64,000 bases of DNA, from NCBI GenBank assembly GCA_026018925.1, contig JAKSZU010000007.1:94463501-94527500 (forward strand), read 5' to 3'. A model generated the notes under the pieces. The model did not search any database. It was given only the letters and a program-made list of their open reading frames with translations, and was not told where the DNA came from. This DNA is from Tupaia tana. Its lineage: Eukaryota > Chordata > Mammalia > Scandentia > Tupaiidae. A program made the position numbers and the translations under genes. Shown here one piece after another: positions 10,135 through 22,700 of the stretch (position 1 is its first letter; each line of letters starts with the position of its first letter).

Positions 10135-13100
10135 CCAAATTAGCATATATTTAAGCTGAACACTCAGCCCCAGACCTGCCTTCCAAACTGACTTAATGGC
10201 AAGGACATCCTAGCAGTTCCTCAGGCCACCACGAAGCACTCTGACTCATGTTTCTAACAGCTTACTCTCACTGCCAGAATACAGTCAGAGGGCCACAGTC
10301 CCTAGTCTGTCATTGCCAGAATACAGCCAGAGGGCCATAGTCCCCATCCACGCTCACTGCCAGAATACAGTCAGAGGGCCACTGTCCCCATCCGCTCTCA
10401 CTGACAGAATACAGTCAGAGGGCCACTGTCCCCATCCTCTCACTGCCGGAATACAGTCAGAGGGACCCTGTCCCCATCCACTCTCACTGCCAGAATACAG
10501 TCAGAGGGCCCCTGTCCCCATCCTCTCACTGCCAGAATACAGTCAGAGGGCCCCTGTCCCCATCCTCACACTGCCAGCATACAGTTAGAGAGCCCCTGTC
10601 ACAAACAACTCTCACTTTCAGAATACAGTCAGTGGGCCACTGTCCCCATCCTCTCACTGCCAGAATACCATCAGAGGGCCTCTGTCCCCATCCTCTCACT
10701 GCCAGTATACAGTCAGCAGGCCACTGTCCCCATCTACTCACTACCAGAATACAGTCAGAGGGCCACTGTCCCCATCTACTCACTACCAGAATACAGTCAG
10801 AGGGCCCCTGTCCCCATCCTCTCACTGCCAGAATACAGTCAGAGGGTCACTGTCCCCATCCACTCACTGCCAGAATACAGTCAGAGGGCCCCTATCCGCA
10901 TCCACTCTCACTGCCAGAATACAGTCATTGGGCCACTGTCCCCAACCATTCTCACTGCCAGAATACAGTCAGAGGACCCCTGTCACCATCCTCACACTGC
11001 CAGAATACAGTCAGAGAGCCACTGTCCCCATCCTATCACTGCCTGAATACAGTCAGAGGGCCCCTGTCCCCATCCTCACACTGCCAGAATACAGTCAGAG
11101 AGCCCCTGTCCCCATCCACTCTCACTGCCAGAATACAGTCAGAAGGCCCCTGTCAACATCCTCACACTACCAGAATACAGTCATAGGGCCACTGTCCCCA
11201 TCCTCTCACTGCCAGAATACAGTCAGAGAGCCACTGTCCCCATCCTATCACTGCCAGAATACAGTCAGAGGGCCTCTGTCCCCATCCTCACACTGCCAGA
11301 ATACAGTCAGAGAGCCCCTGTCCCAATCCACTCTCACTGCCAGAATACAGTCAGAAGGCCCCTATCCCCATCCTCTCACTGCCAGAATACAGTCAGAGGT
11401 CCCCTGTCCCCATCCTCACACTGCCAGAATACAGTCAGAGGGACCCTGTCCCCATCCTCACACTACCAGAATACAGTCAGAGGGACCCTGTCCCCATCCA
11501 CTCTCACTGCAAGAATACAGTCAGAAGGCCCCTGTCCCCATCCTCTCACTGCCAGAATACAGTCAGAGGGCCCCTGTCCCCATCCTCTCACTGCCAGAAT
11601 ACAGTCAGAGAGCCCTTGTCCCCATCCACTCTCTCTGCCAGAATACAGAGGGCCCCTGTCCCCATCAACTCTCACTGCCAGAATACAGTCAGAGGACGCC
11701 TGTCCCCATCCACTCACTGCCAGAATGCAGTCAGAGGGCCCCTGTCCCCATCCTCTCAATGCCAGAATACAGTCAAAGGGCCCCTGTCCCCTTCCACTCT
11801 CACTGCCAGAATACAGTCAGAGGGCCACTGTCCCCATCCACTCTCACTGCCAGAATACAGTCAGAGGGCCACTGTCCCCATCCTCTCACTGCCAGAATAT
11901 AGTCAGAGGGCCCCTGTCCCCATCCACTGTCACTGCCAGAATACAGTCAGAGGGCCCCTGTCCCCATCCTCACACTGCCAGAATACAGTCAGAAGGCCAC
12001 TGTCCCCATCCGCTCTCACTGCCAGAATACAGTCAGAGAGCCACTGTCCCCATCCTCTCACTGCCAGAATACAGTCAGAGGGCCCCTGTCCCCATCCTCA
12101 CACTGCCAGAATACAGTCTGAGGGCCACTGTCCCCATCCGCTGTCACTGCCAGAATACAGTCAGAGGGCCACTGTCCCCATCCTCTCACTGCCAGAATAC
12201 AGTCAGAGGGCCCCTGTCCCCATCCACTGTCACTGCCAGAATACAGTCAGAGGGCCACTGTCCCCATCTGCTCTCACTGCCAGAATACAGTCTGAGGGCC
12301 TGTCCCCATCCACTCTCACTGCCAGAATACAGTCAGAGAGCCCCTGTCCCCATTCTCTCACTGCCAGAATACAGTCAGAGAGCCACTGTTCCCATCCTTT
12401 CACTGCCTGAATACAGTCAGAGAGCCCCTGTCCCCATCCACTCTCACTGCCAGAATACAGTCAGAGGGCTCCTGTCCTCATCCTCACCCTGCCAGAATAC
12501 AATCAGAGAGCCCCTGTCCCAATCCACTCTCACTGCCAGAATACAGTCACAGTGACCCAGTCCCCAACCTCTCACTGAAAGAATAGAGCCAGAGGGCCAC
12601 TGTCCCCATCCTCTCACTGCCAGAATTCAGTCAGAGGGCCCCTGTCACCATCCGCTCTCACTGCCAGAATACAGTCAGAGGGCCCCTGTACCCATCCACT
12701 CTCACTGCCAGAATACAGTCAGAGGGCCCCTGTCCTCATCCTCACCCTGCCAGAATACAATCAGAGAGCCCCTGTCCCCATCCACTCTCACTGCCAGAAT
12801 ACAGTCAGAGTGACCCAGTCCCCAACATCTCACTGCCAGAATACAGTCAGAGGGCGCCTGTCCCAATCCTCTCACTGGCAGAATACAGTCAGAGGGCCCC
12901 TGTCACCATCCGCTCTCACTGCCAGAATACAGTCAGAGAGCCACTGTCCCCATTCACACTCACTTCCTGAATATAGTCAGAGGGCCACTGTCCTGAACAC
13001 TCACTGCCATAATACAGTCAGAGGGCTACTGTCCCCATCCACCCTCACTGCCAGAATACACTCAGAGGCCCCTTGTCCCCATCCTCTCACTGCCAGAATA

Positions 13101-13674
13101 CAGTCAGAGGGACACTGTCCCCATCCACTCTCACTGCCAGTATACAGTCAGAGGGCCCCTGTCCCCATCCTCTCACTGCCAGAATACAGTCAGAGGGCCC
13201 CTGTCCCCATTCTCTCACTGCCAGAATACAGTCAGAGGGCCCCTGTCCCCATCCTCTCACTGCCAGAATACAGTCAGAGGGCCCCTGTCCCCATACTCAC
13301 ACTGCCAGCATACAGATAGAGAGCCCCTGTCCCCATCCTCTCACTGCCAGAATACAGTAAGAGGGCCACTGTCCCCATCTACTCACTGCCAGAATACAGT
13401 AAGAGGGCCCCTGTCCCCATCCTCACACTGCCAGAATACAGTCAGAGAGCCCCTGTTCCCATCCACTCTCACTGCCAGAATACAGTCAGAGGGCCCCTGT
13501 CCCCATCCTCTCACTGCCAGAATACAGACAGAGGGTCACTGTCCCCATCCACTCACTGCCAGAATAGAGTCAGAGGGCCCCTGTCCCAATCCACTCTCAC
13601 TGTCTGAATACACTCAGAGGGCCACTGTCCCTATCTACTCACTACCAGAATACAGTCAGAGAGCTCCTATCCCC

Positions 13675-13765
13675 ATCCACTCTCACTCCTATAGGGCCAC
13701 CCCATCCACTCTCACTGAATACAGTCAGAGGGCCCCTGTCAATACAGTCAGTTAGGAGCCACTGT
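13675..13765. repeat. Degenerate, deleted units inside the array
   Basis: Several consecutive units are broken. CACTCCTATAGGGCCACCCC, a shortened CACTGAATACAG junction and GTCAATACAGTCAGTTAGG show internal deletions. This is the least regular point in the array. Confidence 0.8.
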
Positions 13766-14639
13766 CCCCATCCTCTCACTGCCAGAATACAGTCAGAGGG
13801 CCCCTTTCCCCATCCTCACACTGCCAGAATACAGTCAGAGAGCCCCTATCCCCATCCACTCTCACTGCCAGAATACAGTCAGAAGGCCCCTGTCCTTATC
13901 CTCTCACTGCCAGAATACAGTCAGAGGGCCGCGGTCCCCATACCCACACTGCCAGAATACAGTCAGAGAGCCCCTGTTCCCATCCACTCTCACTGCCAGA
14001 ATACAGTCAGAGGGCCCCTGTCCCCATCCTCTCACTGCCAGAATACAGTCAGAGGGCCCCTGTCCCCGTCCTCTCACTGCCTGAATACAGTCAAACGGCC
14101 CCTGTCCCCATCTGCTCACACTGCCAGAATACAGTCAGAGGGCCCCAGTCACCATCCGCTCTCACTGCCAGAGTACAGTCAGAGGGCCCCTGTCACCATC
14201 CGCTCTCACTGCGAGAATACAGTCAGAGAGCCACTGTCCGAATCCTCTCACTTCCAGAATACAGTCAGAGGGCCCCTGTCCCCATCCACTCACTGCCAGA
14301 ATACAATCCGAGGGCCCCTATCCCCATCCACTCTCACTGCCAGAATACAGTCAGAGGGCCACTCTCCCCATCCACTCTCACTGCCAGAATACAGTCAGAG
14401 GGCCCCTGTCCCCATCCTCTCACTGCCAAAATACAGTCAGAGGGCCCCTGTCCCCATCCATACACTGCCAGAATACAGTCAGAGAGCCCTTGTCCCCATC
14501 CACTCTCACTACCTGAATACAGTCGGAGGGCCCCTATCCCCATCCACTCTCACTGCCAGAATACAGTCAGAGGGCCCCTGTCCCCATCCTCTCACTGCCA
14601 GAATACAGTCAGAGGGCCACTGTCCCCATCCACTCACAC

Positions 14640-16760
14640 TGCCAGAATACAGTCAGAGGGCCCCTGCCCCCATCCTCTCACTGCCAGAATACAGTCAGAG
14701 GGCCCCTGTCCCCATCCTCACACTGCCTGAATACAGTCAGAGGGCCCCTGTCCCCATCTGCTCTCACTGCCAGAATACAGTCAGAGGGCCCCTGTCCCCA
14801 TCTTCACACTGCCAGAATACAGTCAGAGAGCCCCTGTCCCCATCCACTCTCACTACCAGAATACAGTCAGAAGGCCCGTGTCCCCATCCTCTCACTGCCA
14901 GAATACAGTCAGAGGGCCCCTGTCCCCATCCTCACACTGCCAGAATACAGTCATAGGGCCACTGTCCCCATCCTTTCACTGCCAGAATACAGTCAGTGGG
15001 CCTCTGTTCACCATCCTCACACTGCCAGAATACAGTCAGAGAGCCCCTGTCCCCATCCACTCTCACTGCCAGAATACAGTCAGAAGACCCCTGTCCCCAT
15101 CCTCTCCCTGCCAGGATAAAGTCAGAAGGCCCCTGTCCCCATCCTCTCACTGCCAGAATACAGTCAGAGGGCCCCTGTCACCATTCGCTCTCACTGCCAG
15201 AATACAGTCAGGGGGCCACTGTCCCCATCCACTCTCACTTCCTGAATACAGTCAGAGGGCCACTGTCCCCATCCTCTCACTGCCAGAATACAGTCAGATG
15301 GACCCTGTCCCCATTCTCTCACTGCCAGAATTCAGTCAGAGAGCCCCTGTCCCCAGCCACTCTCACTGCCAGTATACAGTCAGAGGGCCCCTGTCCCCAT
15401 CCTCTCACTGCCAGAATACAGTCAGAGGGCCACTGTCCCCATCCTCTCACTGCCAGAATACAGTCAGAGAGCCACTGTTCCCATCCTTTCACTGCCTGAA
15501 TACAGTCAGAGGGCCACTGTTCCCATCCACTCAATGCCAGAATACAGTCCGAGGGCCCCTATCCCCATCCACTCTCACTGCCAGAATACAGTCAGAGGGC
15601 CCCTGTCCCCATCCTCTCACTGCCAGAATACAGTCAGAGGGCCACTGTCCCCATCCACTCTCACTGCCAGAATACAGTCAGAAGGCCCCTGTCCCCATCC
15701 TCTCACTGCCAGAATACAGTCAGAGAGCCCCTGTCCCCATCCTCTCACTGCCAGAATACAGTCAGAGGGTCCCTGTCCCCATCCTCTCACTGCCAGAATA
15801 CAGTCAGAGGGCCACTGTTCCCATCCTTTCACTGCCTGAATACAGTCAGAGGTCCCCTGTCGACATCCACTCACTGCCAGAATACAGTCGGAGGGCCCCT
15901 ATCCCCATCCACTCTCACTGCCAGAATACAGTCAGAGGGCGCCAGTCCCCATCCACTCTCACTGCCAGAATACAGTCAGAGGGCCACTGTCCCCATCCAC
16001 TCTCACTGCCAGAATACAGTCAGAGGGCCCCTGTCCCCATCCTCTCACTGCCAGAATACAGTCAGAGAGCCACTGTCCCCATCCTCTCACTGCCAGAATA
16101 CAGTCAGAGGGCCCCTGTCCCCATCCTCTCACTGCCAGAATACAGTCAGAGGGCCACTGTTCCCATCCTTTCACTGCCTGAATACAGTCAGAGGGCCCCT
16201 GTCCCCATCCTCTCACTGCCAGAATACAGTCAGCGGGCCCCAGTCACCATCCTCACACTGCCAGAATACAGCCAGAGGGCCACTGTCCCCATCCACTCTT
16301 ACTTCCTGAATACAGTCAGAGGGCCACTGTCCCCATCCACTCTCACTGCCAGAATACAGTCAGAGGGCCCCTGTCCCCATCCGCTCACTGCCAGAATACA
16401 GTCAGAGGGCCACTGTCCCGTCCTCTCACTGCCAGAATACAGTTAGACGGCCCCTTTCCCCATCCACTCTAACTGCCAGAATACAGTCAGAGGGCCCCTG
16501 TCCCCATCCACTCTCACTGCCAGAATACAGTCAGAGGGCCCCTGTCCTCATCCTCACCCTGCCAGAATACAATCAGAGAGCCCCTGTCCCCATCCACTCT
16601 CACTGCCAGAATACAGTCAGAGGGCCCCTGTCCTCATCCTCACCCTGCCAGAATACAATCAGAGAGCCCCTGTCCCCATCCACTCTCACTGCCAGAATAC
16701 AGTCACAGTGACCCAGTCCCCAACCTCTCACTGACAGAATAGAGCCAGAGGGCCACTGTC
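14640..16760. repeat. Array segment duplicated downstream
   Basis: Diagnostic variants here (CCCCTGCCCCCATCC at 14661, CAGTCAGATGGACCC at 15291, AGTTAGACGG at 16441, AGTCACAGTG at 16701) recur in the same order at about 18.98, 19.31/19.48, 20.89 and 21.15 kb. A block of roughly 2 kb was therefore copied within the array. The 18.9-21.2 kb copy also contains an extra 172-bp local repeat of the GATGGACCC units. Confidence 0.7.
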
Positions 16761-19700
16761 CCCATCCTCTCACTGCCAGAATCCAGTCAGAGGGCCACTG
16801 TCCCCATCCACTGTCACTGCCAGAATACAGTCAGAGGGCCCCTGTCCTCATCCTCTCACAGCCAGAATACAGTCAGAGGGCCACTGTCCCCATTTGCTCT
16901 CACTGCCAGAATACAGTCAGAGGGCCACTGTCCCCATCCGCTCTCACTGCCAGAATACAGTCAGAGAGCCACTGTCCCCATCCTCTCACTGCCAGAATAC
17001 AGTCAGAGGGCCCCTGTCCCCATCCTCACACTGCCAGAATACAGTCTGAGGGCCACTGTCCCCATCCGCTGTCACTGCCAGAATACAGTCAGAGGGCCAC
17101 TGTCCCCATCCTCTCACTGCCAGAATACAGTCAGAGGGCCCCTGTCCCCATCCACTGTCACTGCCAGAATACAGTCAGAGGGCCACTGTCCCCATCTGCT
17201 CTCACTGCCAGAATACAGTCTGAGGGCCTGTCCCCATCCACTCTCACTGCCAGAATACAGTCAGAGAGCCCCTGTCCCCATTCTCTCACTGCCAGAATAC
17301 AGTCAGAGAGCCACTGTTCCCATCCTTTCACTGCCTGAATACAGTCAGAGGGCCCCTGTCCCCATCCACTCACTGCCAGAATACAGTCCGAGGGCCCCTA
17401 CCCCCATCCACTCTCACTGCCAGAATACAGTCAGAGGGCCCCTGTCCCCATCCTCTCACTGCCAGAATACAGTCAGAGGGCCCCTGTCCCCATCCTCTCA
17501 CTGCCAGAATACAGTCAGAGAGCCCCTGTCCCCATCCTCTCACTGCCAGAATACAGTCAGAGGGCCCCTGTCCCCATCCTCTCACTGCCAGAATACAGTC
17601 TGAGGGCCACTGTTCCCATCCTTTCACTGCCTGAATACAGTCAGAGGTCCCCTGTCCACATCCACTCACTGCCAGAATACAGTCGGAGGGCCCCTATCCC
17701 CATCCACTCTCACTGCCAGAATACAGTCAGAGGGCGCCAGTCCCCATCCACTCTCACTGCCAGAATACAGTCAGAGGGCCACTGTCCCCATCCACTCTCA
17801 CTGCCAGAATACAGTCAGAGGGCCCCTGTCCACATCCTCTCACTGCCAGAATACAGTCAGAGAGCCACTGTCCCCATCCTCTCACTGCCAGAATACAGTC
17901 AGAGGGCCCCTGTCCCCATCCTCTCACTGCCAGAATACAGTCAGAGGGCCACTGTTCCCATCCTTTCACTGCCTGAATACAGTCAGAGGGCCCCTGTCCA
18001 CATCCACTCACTGCCAGAATACAGTCGGAGGGCCCCTATCCCCATCCACTCTCACTGCCAGAATACAGTCAGAGGGCCACTGTCCCCATCCACTCTCACT
18101 GCCAGAATACAGTCAGAGGGCCACTGTCCCCATCCTCTCACTGCCAGAATACAGTCAGAGGGCCCCTGTCCCCATCCTCACACTGCCAGTATACAGTCTG
18201 AGGGACCCTGTTCCCATCCACTCTCACTGCCAAAATACAGTCAGAGGGCCACTGTCCCCATCCTCTCACTGACAGAATACAGTCAGAGGGCCCCTGTCAC
18301 CATCCTCATACTGCCAGAATACAGTCAGAGAGCCCCTGTTCCCATCCACTCTCACTGCCAGAATACAGTCAGCGGGCCCCAGTCACCATCCTCACACTGC
18401 CAGAATACAGCCAGAGGGCCACTGTCCCCATCCACTCTTACTTCCTGAATACAGTCAGAGGGCCACTGTCCCCATCCACTCTCACTGCCAGAATACAGTC
18501 AGAGGGCCCCTGTCCCCATCCGCTCACTGCCAGAATACAGTCAGAGGGCCACTGTCCCGTCCTCTCACTGCCAGAATACAGTTAGACGGCCCCTTTCCCC
18601 ATCCACTCTAACTGCCAGAATACAGTCAGAGGGCCCCTGTCCCCATCCACTCTCACTGCCAGAATACAGTCAGAGGGCCCCTGTCCTCATCCTCACCCTG
18701 CCAGAATACAATCAGAGAGCCCCTGTCCCCATCCACTCTCACTGCCAGAATACAGTCAGAGGGCCCCTGTCCTCATCCTCACCCTGCCAGAATACAATCA
18801 GAGAGCCCCTGTCCCCATCCACTCTCACTGCCAGAATACAGTCACAGTGACCCAGTCCCCAACCTCTCACTGACAGAATAGAGCCAGAGGGCCACTGTCC
18901 CCATCCTCTCACTGCCAGAATACAGTCAGAGGGCCCCTGTCCCCATCCACTCACACTGCCAGAATACAGTCAGAGGGCCCCTGCCCCCATCCTCTCACTG
19001 CCAGAATACAGTCAGAGAGCCCCTGTCCCCATCCTCACACTGCCTGAATACAGTCAGAGGGCCCCTGTCCCCATCTGCTCTCACTGCCAGAATACAGTCA
19101 GAGGGCCCCTGTCCCCATCTTCACACTGCCAGAATACAGTCAGAGAGCCCCTGTCCCCATCCACTCTCACTACCAGAATACAGTCAGAAGGCCCGTGTCC
19201 CCATCCTCTCACTGCCAGAATACAGTCAGAGGGCCCCTGTCCCCATCCACTCTCACTTCCTGAATACAGTCAGAGGGCCACTGTCCCCATCCTCTCACTG
19301 CCAGAATACAGTCAGATGGACCCTGTCCCCATTCTCTCACTGCCAGAATTCAGTCAGAGAGCCCCTGTCACCATTCGCTCTCACTGCCAGAATACAGTCA
19401 GGGGGCCACTGTCCCCATCCACTCTCACTTCCTGAATACAGTCAGAGGGCCACTGTCCCCATCCTCTCACTGCCAGAATACAGTCAGATGGACCCTGTCC
19501 CCATTCTCTCACTGCCAGAATTCAGTCAGAGAGCCCCTGTCCCCATCCACTCTCACTGCCAGTATACAGTCAGAGGGCCCCTGTCCCCATCCTCTCACTG
19601 CCAGAATACAGTCAGAGGGCCACTGTCCCCATCCTCTCACTGCCAGAATACAGTCAGAGAGCCACTGTTCCCATCCTTTCACTGCCTGAATACAGTCATA

Positions 19701-22700
19701 GGGCCCCTGTCCCCATCCACTCAATGTCAGAATACAGTCCGAGGGCCCCTATCCCCATCCACTCTCACTGCCAGAATACAGTCAGAGGGCCCCTGTCCCC
19801 ATCCTCTCACTGCCAGAATACAGTCAGAAGGCCCCTGTCCCCATCCTCTCACTGCCAGAATACAGTCAGAGAGCCCCTGTCCCCATCCTCTCACTGCCAG
19901 AATACAGTCAGAGGGTCCCTGTCCCCATCCTCTCACTGCCAGAATACAGTCAGAGGGCCACTGTTCCCATCCTTTCACTGCCTGAATACAGTCAGAGGTC
20001 CCCTGTCCACATCCACTCACTGCCAGAATACAGTCGGAGGGCCCCTATCCCCATCCACTCTCACTGCCAGAATACAGTCAGAGGGCGCCAGTCCCCATCC
20101 ACTCTCACTGCCAGAATACAGTCAGAGGGCCACTGTCCCCATCCACTCTCACTGCCAGAATACAGTCAGAGGGCCCCTGTCCCCATCCTCTCACTGCCAG
20201 AATACAGTCAGAGAGCCACTGTCCCCATCCTCTCACTGCCAGAATACAGTCAGAGGGCCCCTGTCCCCATCCACTCTCACTGCCTGAATACAGTCAGAGG
20301 GCCCCTGTCCACATCCACTCTCACTGCCAGAATACAGTCAGAGGGCCACTGTCCCCATCCACTCTCACTGCCAGAATACAGTCAGAGGGCCACTGTCCCC
20401 ATCCTCTCACTGCCAGAATACAGTCAGAGGGCCACTGTCCCCATCCTCTCACTGCCAGAATACAGTCAGAGGGCCCCTGTCCCCATCCTCACACTGCCAG
20501 AATACAGTCTGAGGGACCCTGTTCCCATCCACTCTCACTGCCAAAATACAGTCAGAGGGCCACTGTCCCCATCCTCTCACTGCCAGAATACAGTCAGAGG
20601 GCCCCTGTCACCATCCTCACACTGCCAGAATACAGTCAGAGAGCCCCTGTTCCCATCCACTCTCACTGCCAGAATACAGTCAGCGGGCCCCAGTCACCAT
20701 CCTCACACTGCCAGAATACAGCCAGAGGGCCACTGTCCCCATCCACTCTTACTTCCTGAATACAGTCAGAGGGCCACTGTCCCCATCCACTCTCACTGCC
20801 AGAATACAGTCAGAGGGCCCCTGTCCCCATCCGCTCACTGCCAGAATACAGTCAGAGGGCCACTGTCCCGTCCTCTCACTGCCAGAATACAGTTAGACGG
20901 CCCCTTTCCCCATCCACTCTAACTGCCAGAATACAGTCAGAGGGCCCCTGTCCCCATCCACTCTCACTGCCAGAATACAGTCAGAGGGCCCCTGTCCTCA
21001 TCCTCACCCTGCCAGAATACAATCAGAGAGCCCCTGTCCCCATCCACTCTCACTGCCAGAATACAGTCAGAGGGCCCCTGTCCTCATCCTCACCCTGCCA
21101 GAATACAATCAGAGAGCCCCTGTCCGCATCCACTCTCACTGCCAGAATACAGTCACAGTGACCCAGTCCCCAACCTCTCACTGACAGAATAGAGCCAGAG
21201 GGCCACTGTCCCCATCCTCTCACTGCCAGAATCCAGTCAGAGGGCCACTGTCCCCATCCACTGTCACTGCCAGAATACAGTCAGAGGGCCCTTGTCCTCA
21301 TCCTCTCACAGCCAGAATACAGTCAGAGGGCCACTGTCCCCATTTGCTCTCACTGCCAGAATACAGTCAGAGGGCCACTGTCCCCATCCGCTCTCACTGC
21401 CAGAATACAGTCAGAGAGCCACTGTCCCCATCCTCTCACTGCCAGAATACAGTCAGAGGGCCCCTGTCCCCATCCTCACACTGCCAGAATACAGTCTGAG
21501 GGCCACTGTCCCCATCCGCTGTCACTGCCAGAATACAGTCAGAGGGCCACTGTCCCCATCCTCTCACTGCCAGAATACAGTCAGAGGGCCCCTGTCCCCA
21601 TCCACTGTCACTGCCAGAATACAGTCAGAGGGCCACTGTCCCCATCTGCTCTCACTGCCAGAATACAGTCAGAGGGCCTGTCCCCATCCACTCTCACTGC
21701 CAGAATACAGTCAGAGAGCCCCTGTCCCCATTCTCTCACTGCCAGAATACAGTCAGAGAGCCACTGTTCCCATCCTTTCACTGCCTGAATACAGTCAGAG
21801 GGCCCCTGTCCCCATCCACTCACTGCCAGAATACAGTCCGAGGGCCCCTATCCCCATCCACTCTCACTGCCAGAATACAGTCAGAGGGCCCCTGTCCCCA
21901 TCCTCTCACTGCCAGAATACAGTCAGAGAGCCACTGTTCCCATCCTTTCACTGCCTGAATACAGTCAGAGGGCCCCTGTCCCCATCCACTCACTGCCAGA
22001 ATACAGTCCGAGGACCCCTGTCACCATCCTCACACTGCCAGAATACAGTCAGAAGGCCCCTGTCCCCATCCTCTCACTGCCAGAATACAGTCAGAGAGCC
22101 CCTGTCCCCATCCTCTCACTGCCAGAATACAGTCAGAGGGCCCCTGTCCCCATCCTCTCACTGCCAGAATACAGTCTGAGGGCCACTGTTCCCATCCTTT
22201 CACTGCCTGAATACAGTCAGAGGTCCCCTGTCCACATCCACTCACTGCCAGAATACAGTCGGAGGGCCCCTATCCCCATCCACTCTCACTGCCAGAATAC
22301 AGTCAGAGGGCGCCAGTCCCCATCCACTCTCACTGCCAGAATACAGTCAGAGGGCCACTGTCCCCATCCACTCTCACTGCCAGAATACAGTCAGAGGGCC
22401 CCTGTCCACATCCTCTCACTGCCAGAATACAGTCAGAGGGCCACTGTCCCCATCCTCTCACTGCCAGAATACAGTCAGAGGGCCCCTGTCCCCATCCTCA
22501 CACTGCCAGAATACAGTCAGAGAGACCCTGTTCCCATCCACTCTCACTGCCAAAATACAGTCAGAGGGCCACTGTCCCCATCCTCTCACTGCCAGAATAC
22601 AGTCAGAGGGCCCCTGTCCACATCCTCTCACTGCCAGAATACAGTCAGAGGGCCACTGTTCCCATCCTTTCACTGCCTGAATACAGTCAGAGGGCCCCTG

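Noticed and set aside
15617..15874. Minus-strand frames with a repeated GWGQGPSDCILAV motif
   Set aside because: Reverse reading of the same 42-bp unit. The repetition is at DNA level and third-position changes are not favoured.
14878..16446. 522-codon open frame in the array with a 14-residue repeat (and similar frames at 10928-11902, 11616-12555, 21292-22179)
   Set aside because: The unit is 42 bp, so any stop-free frame stays open over many units. Frames are open on both strands at once and are broken by 44-bp units. There is no conserved start context or splice signal.
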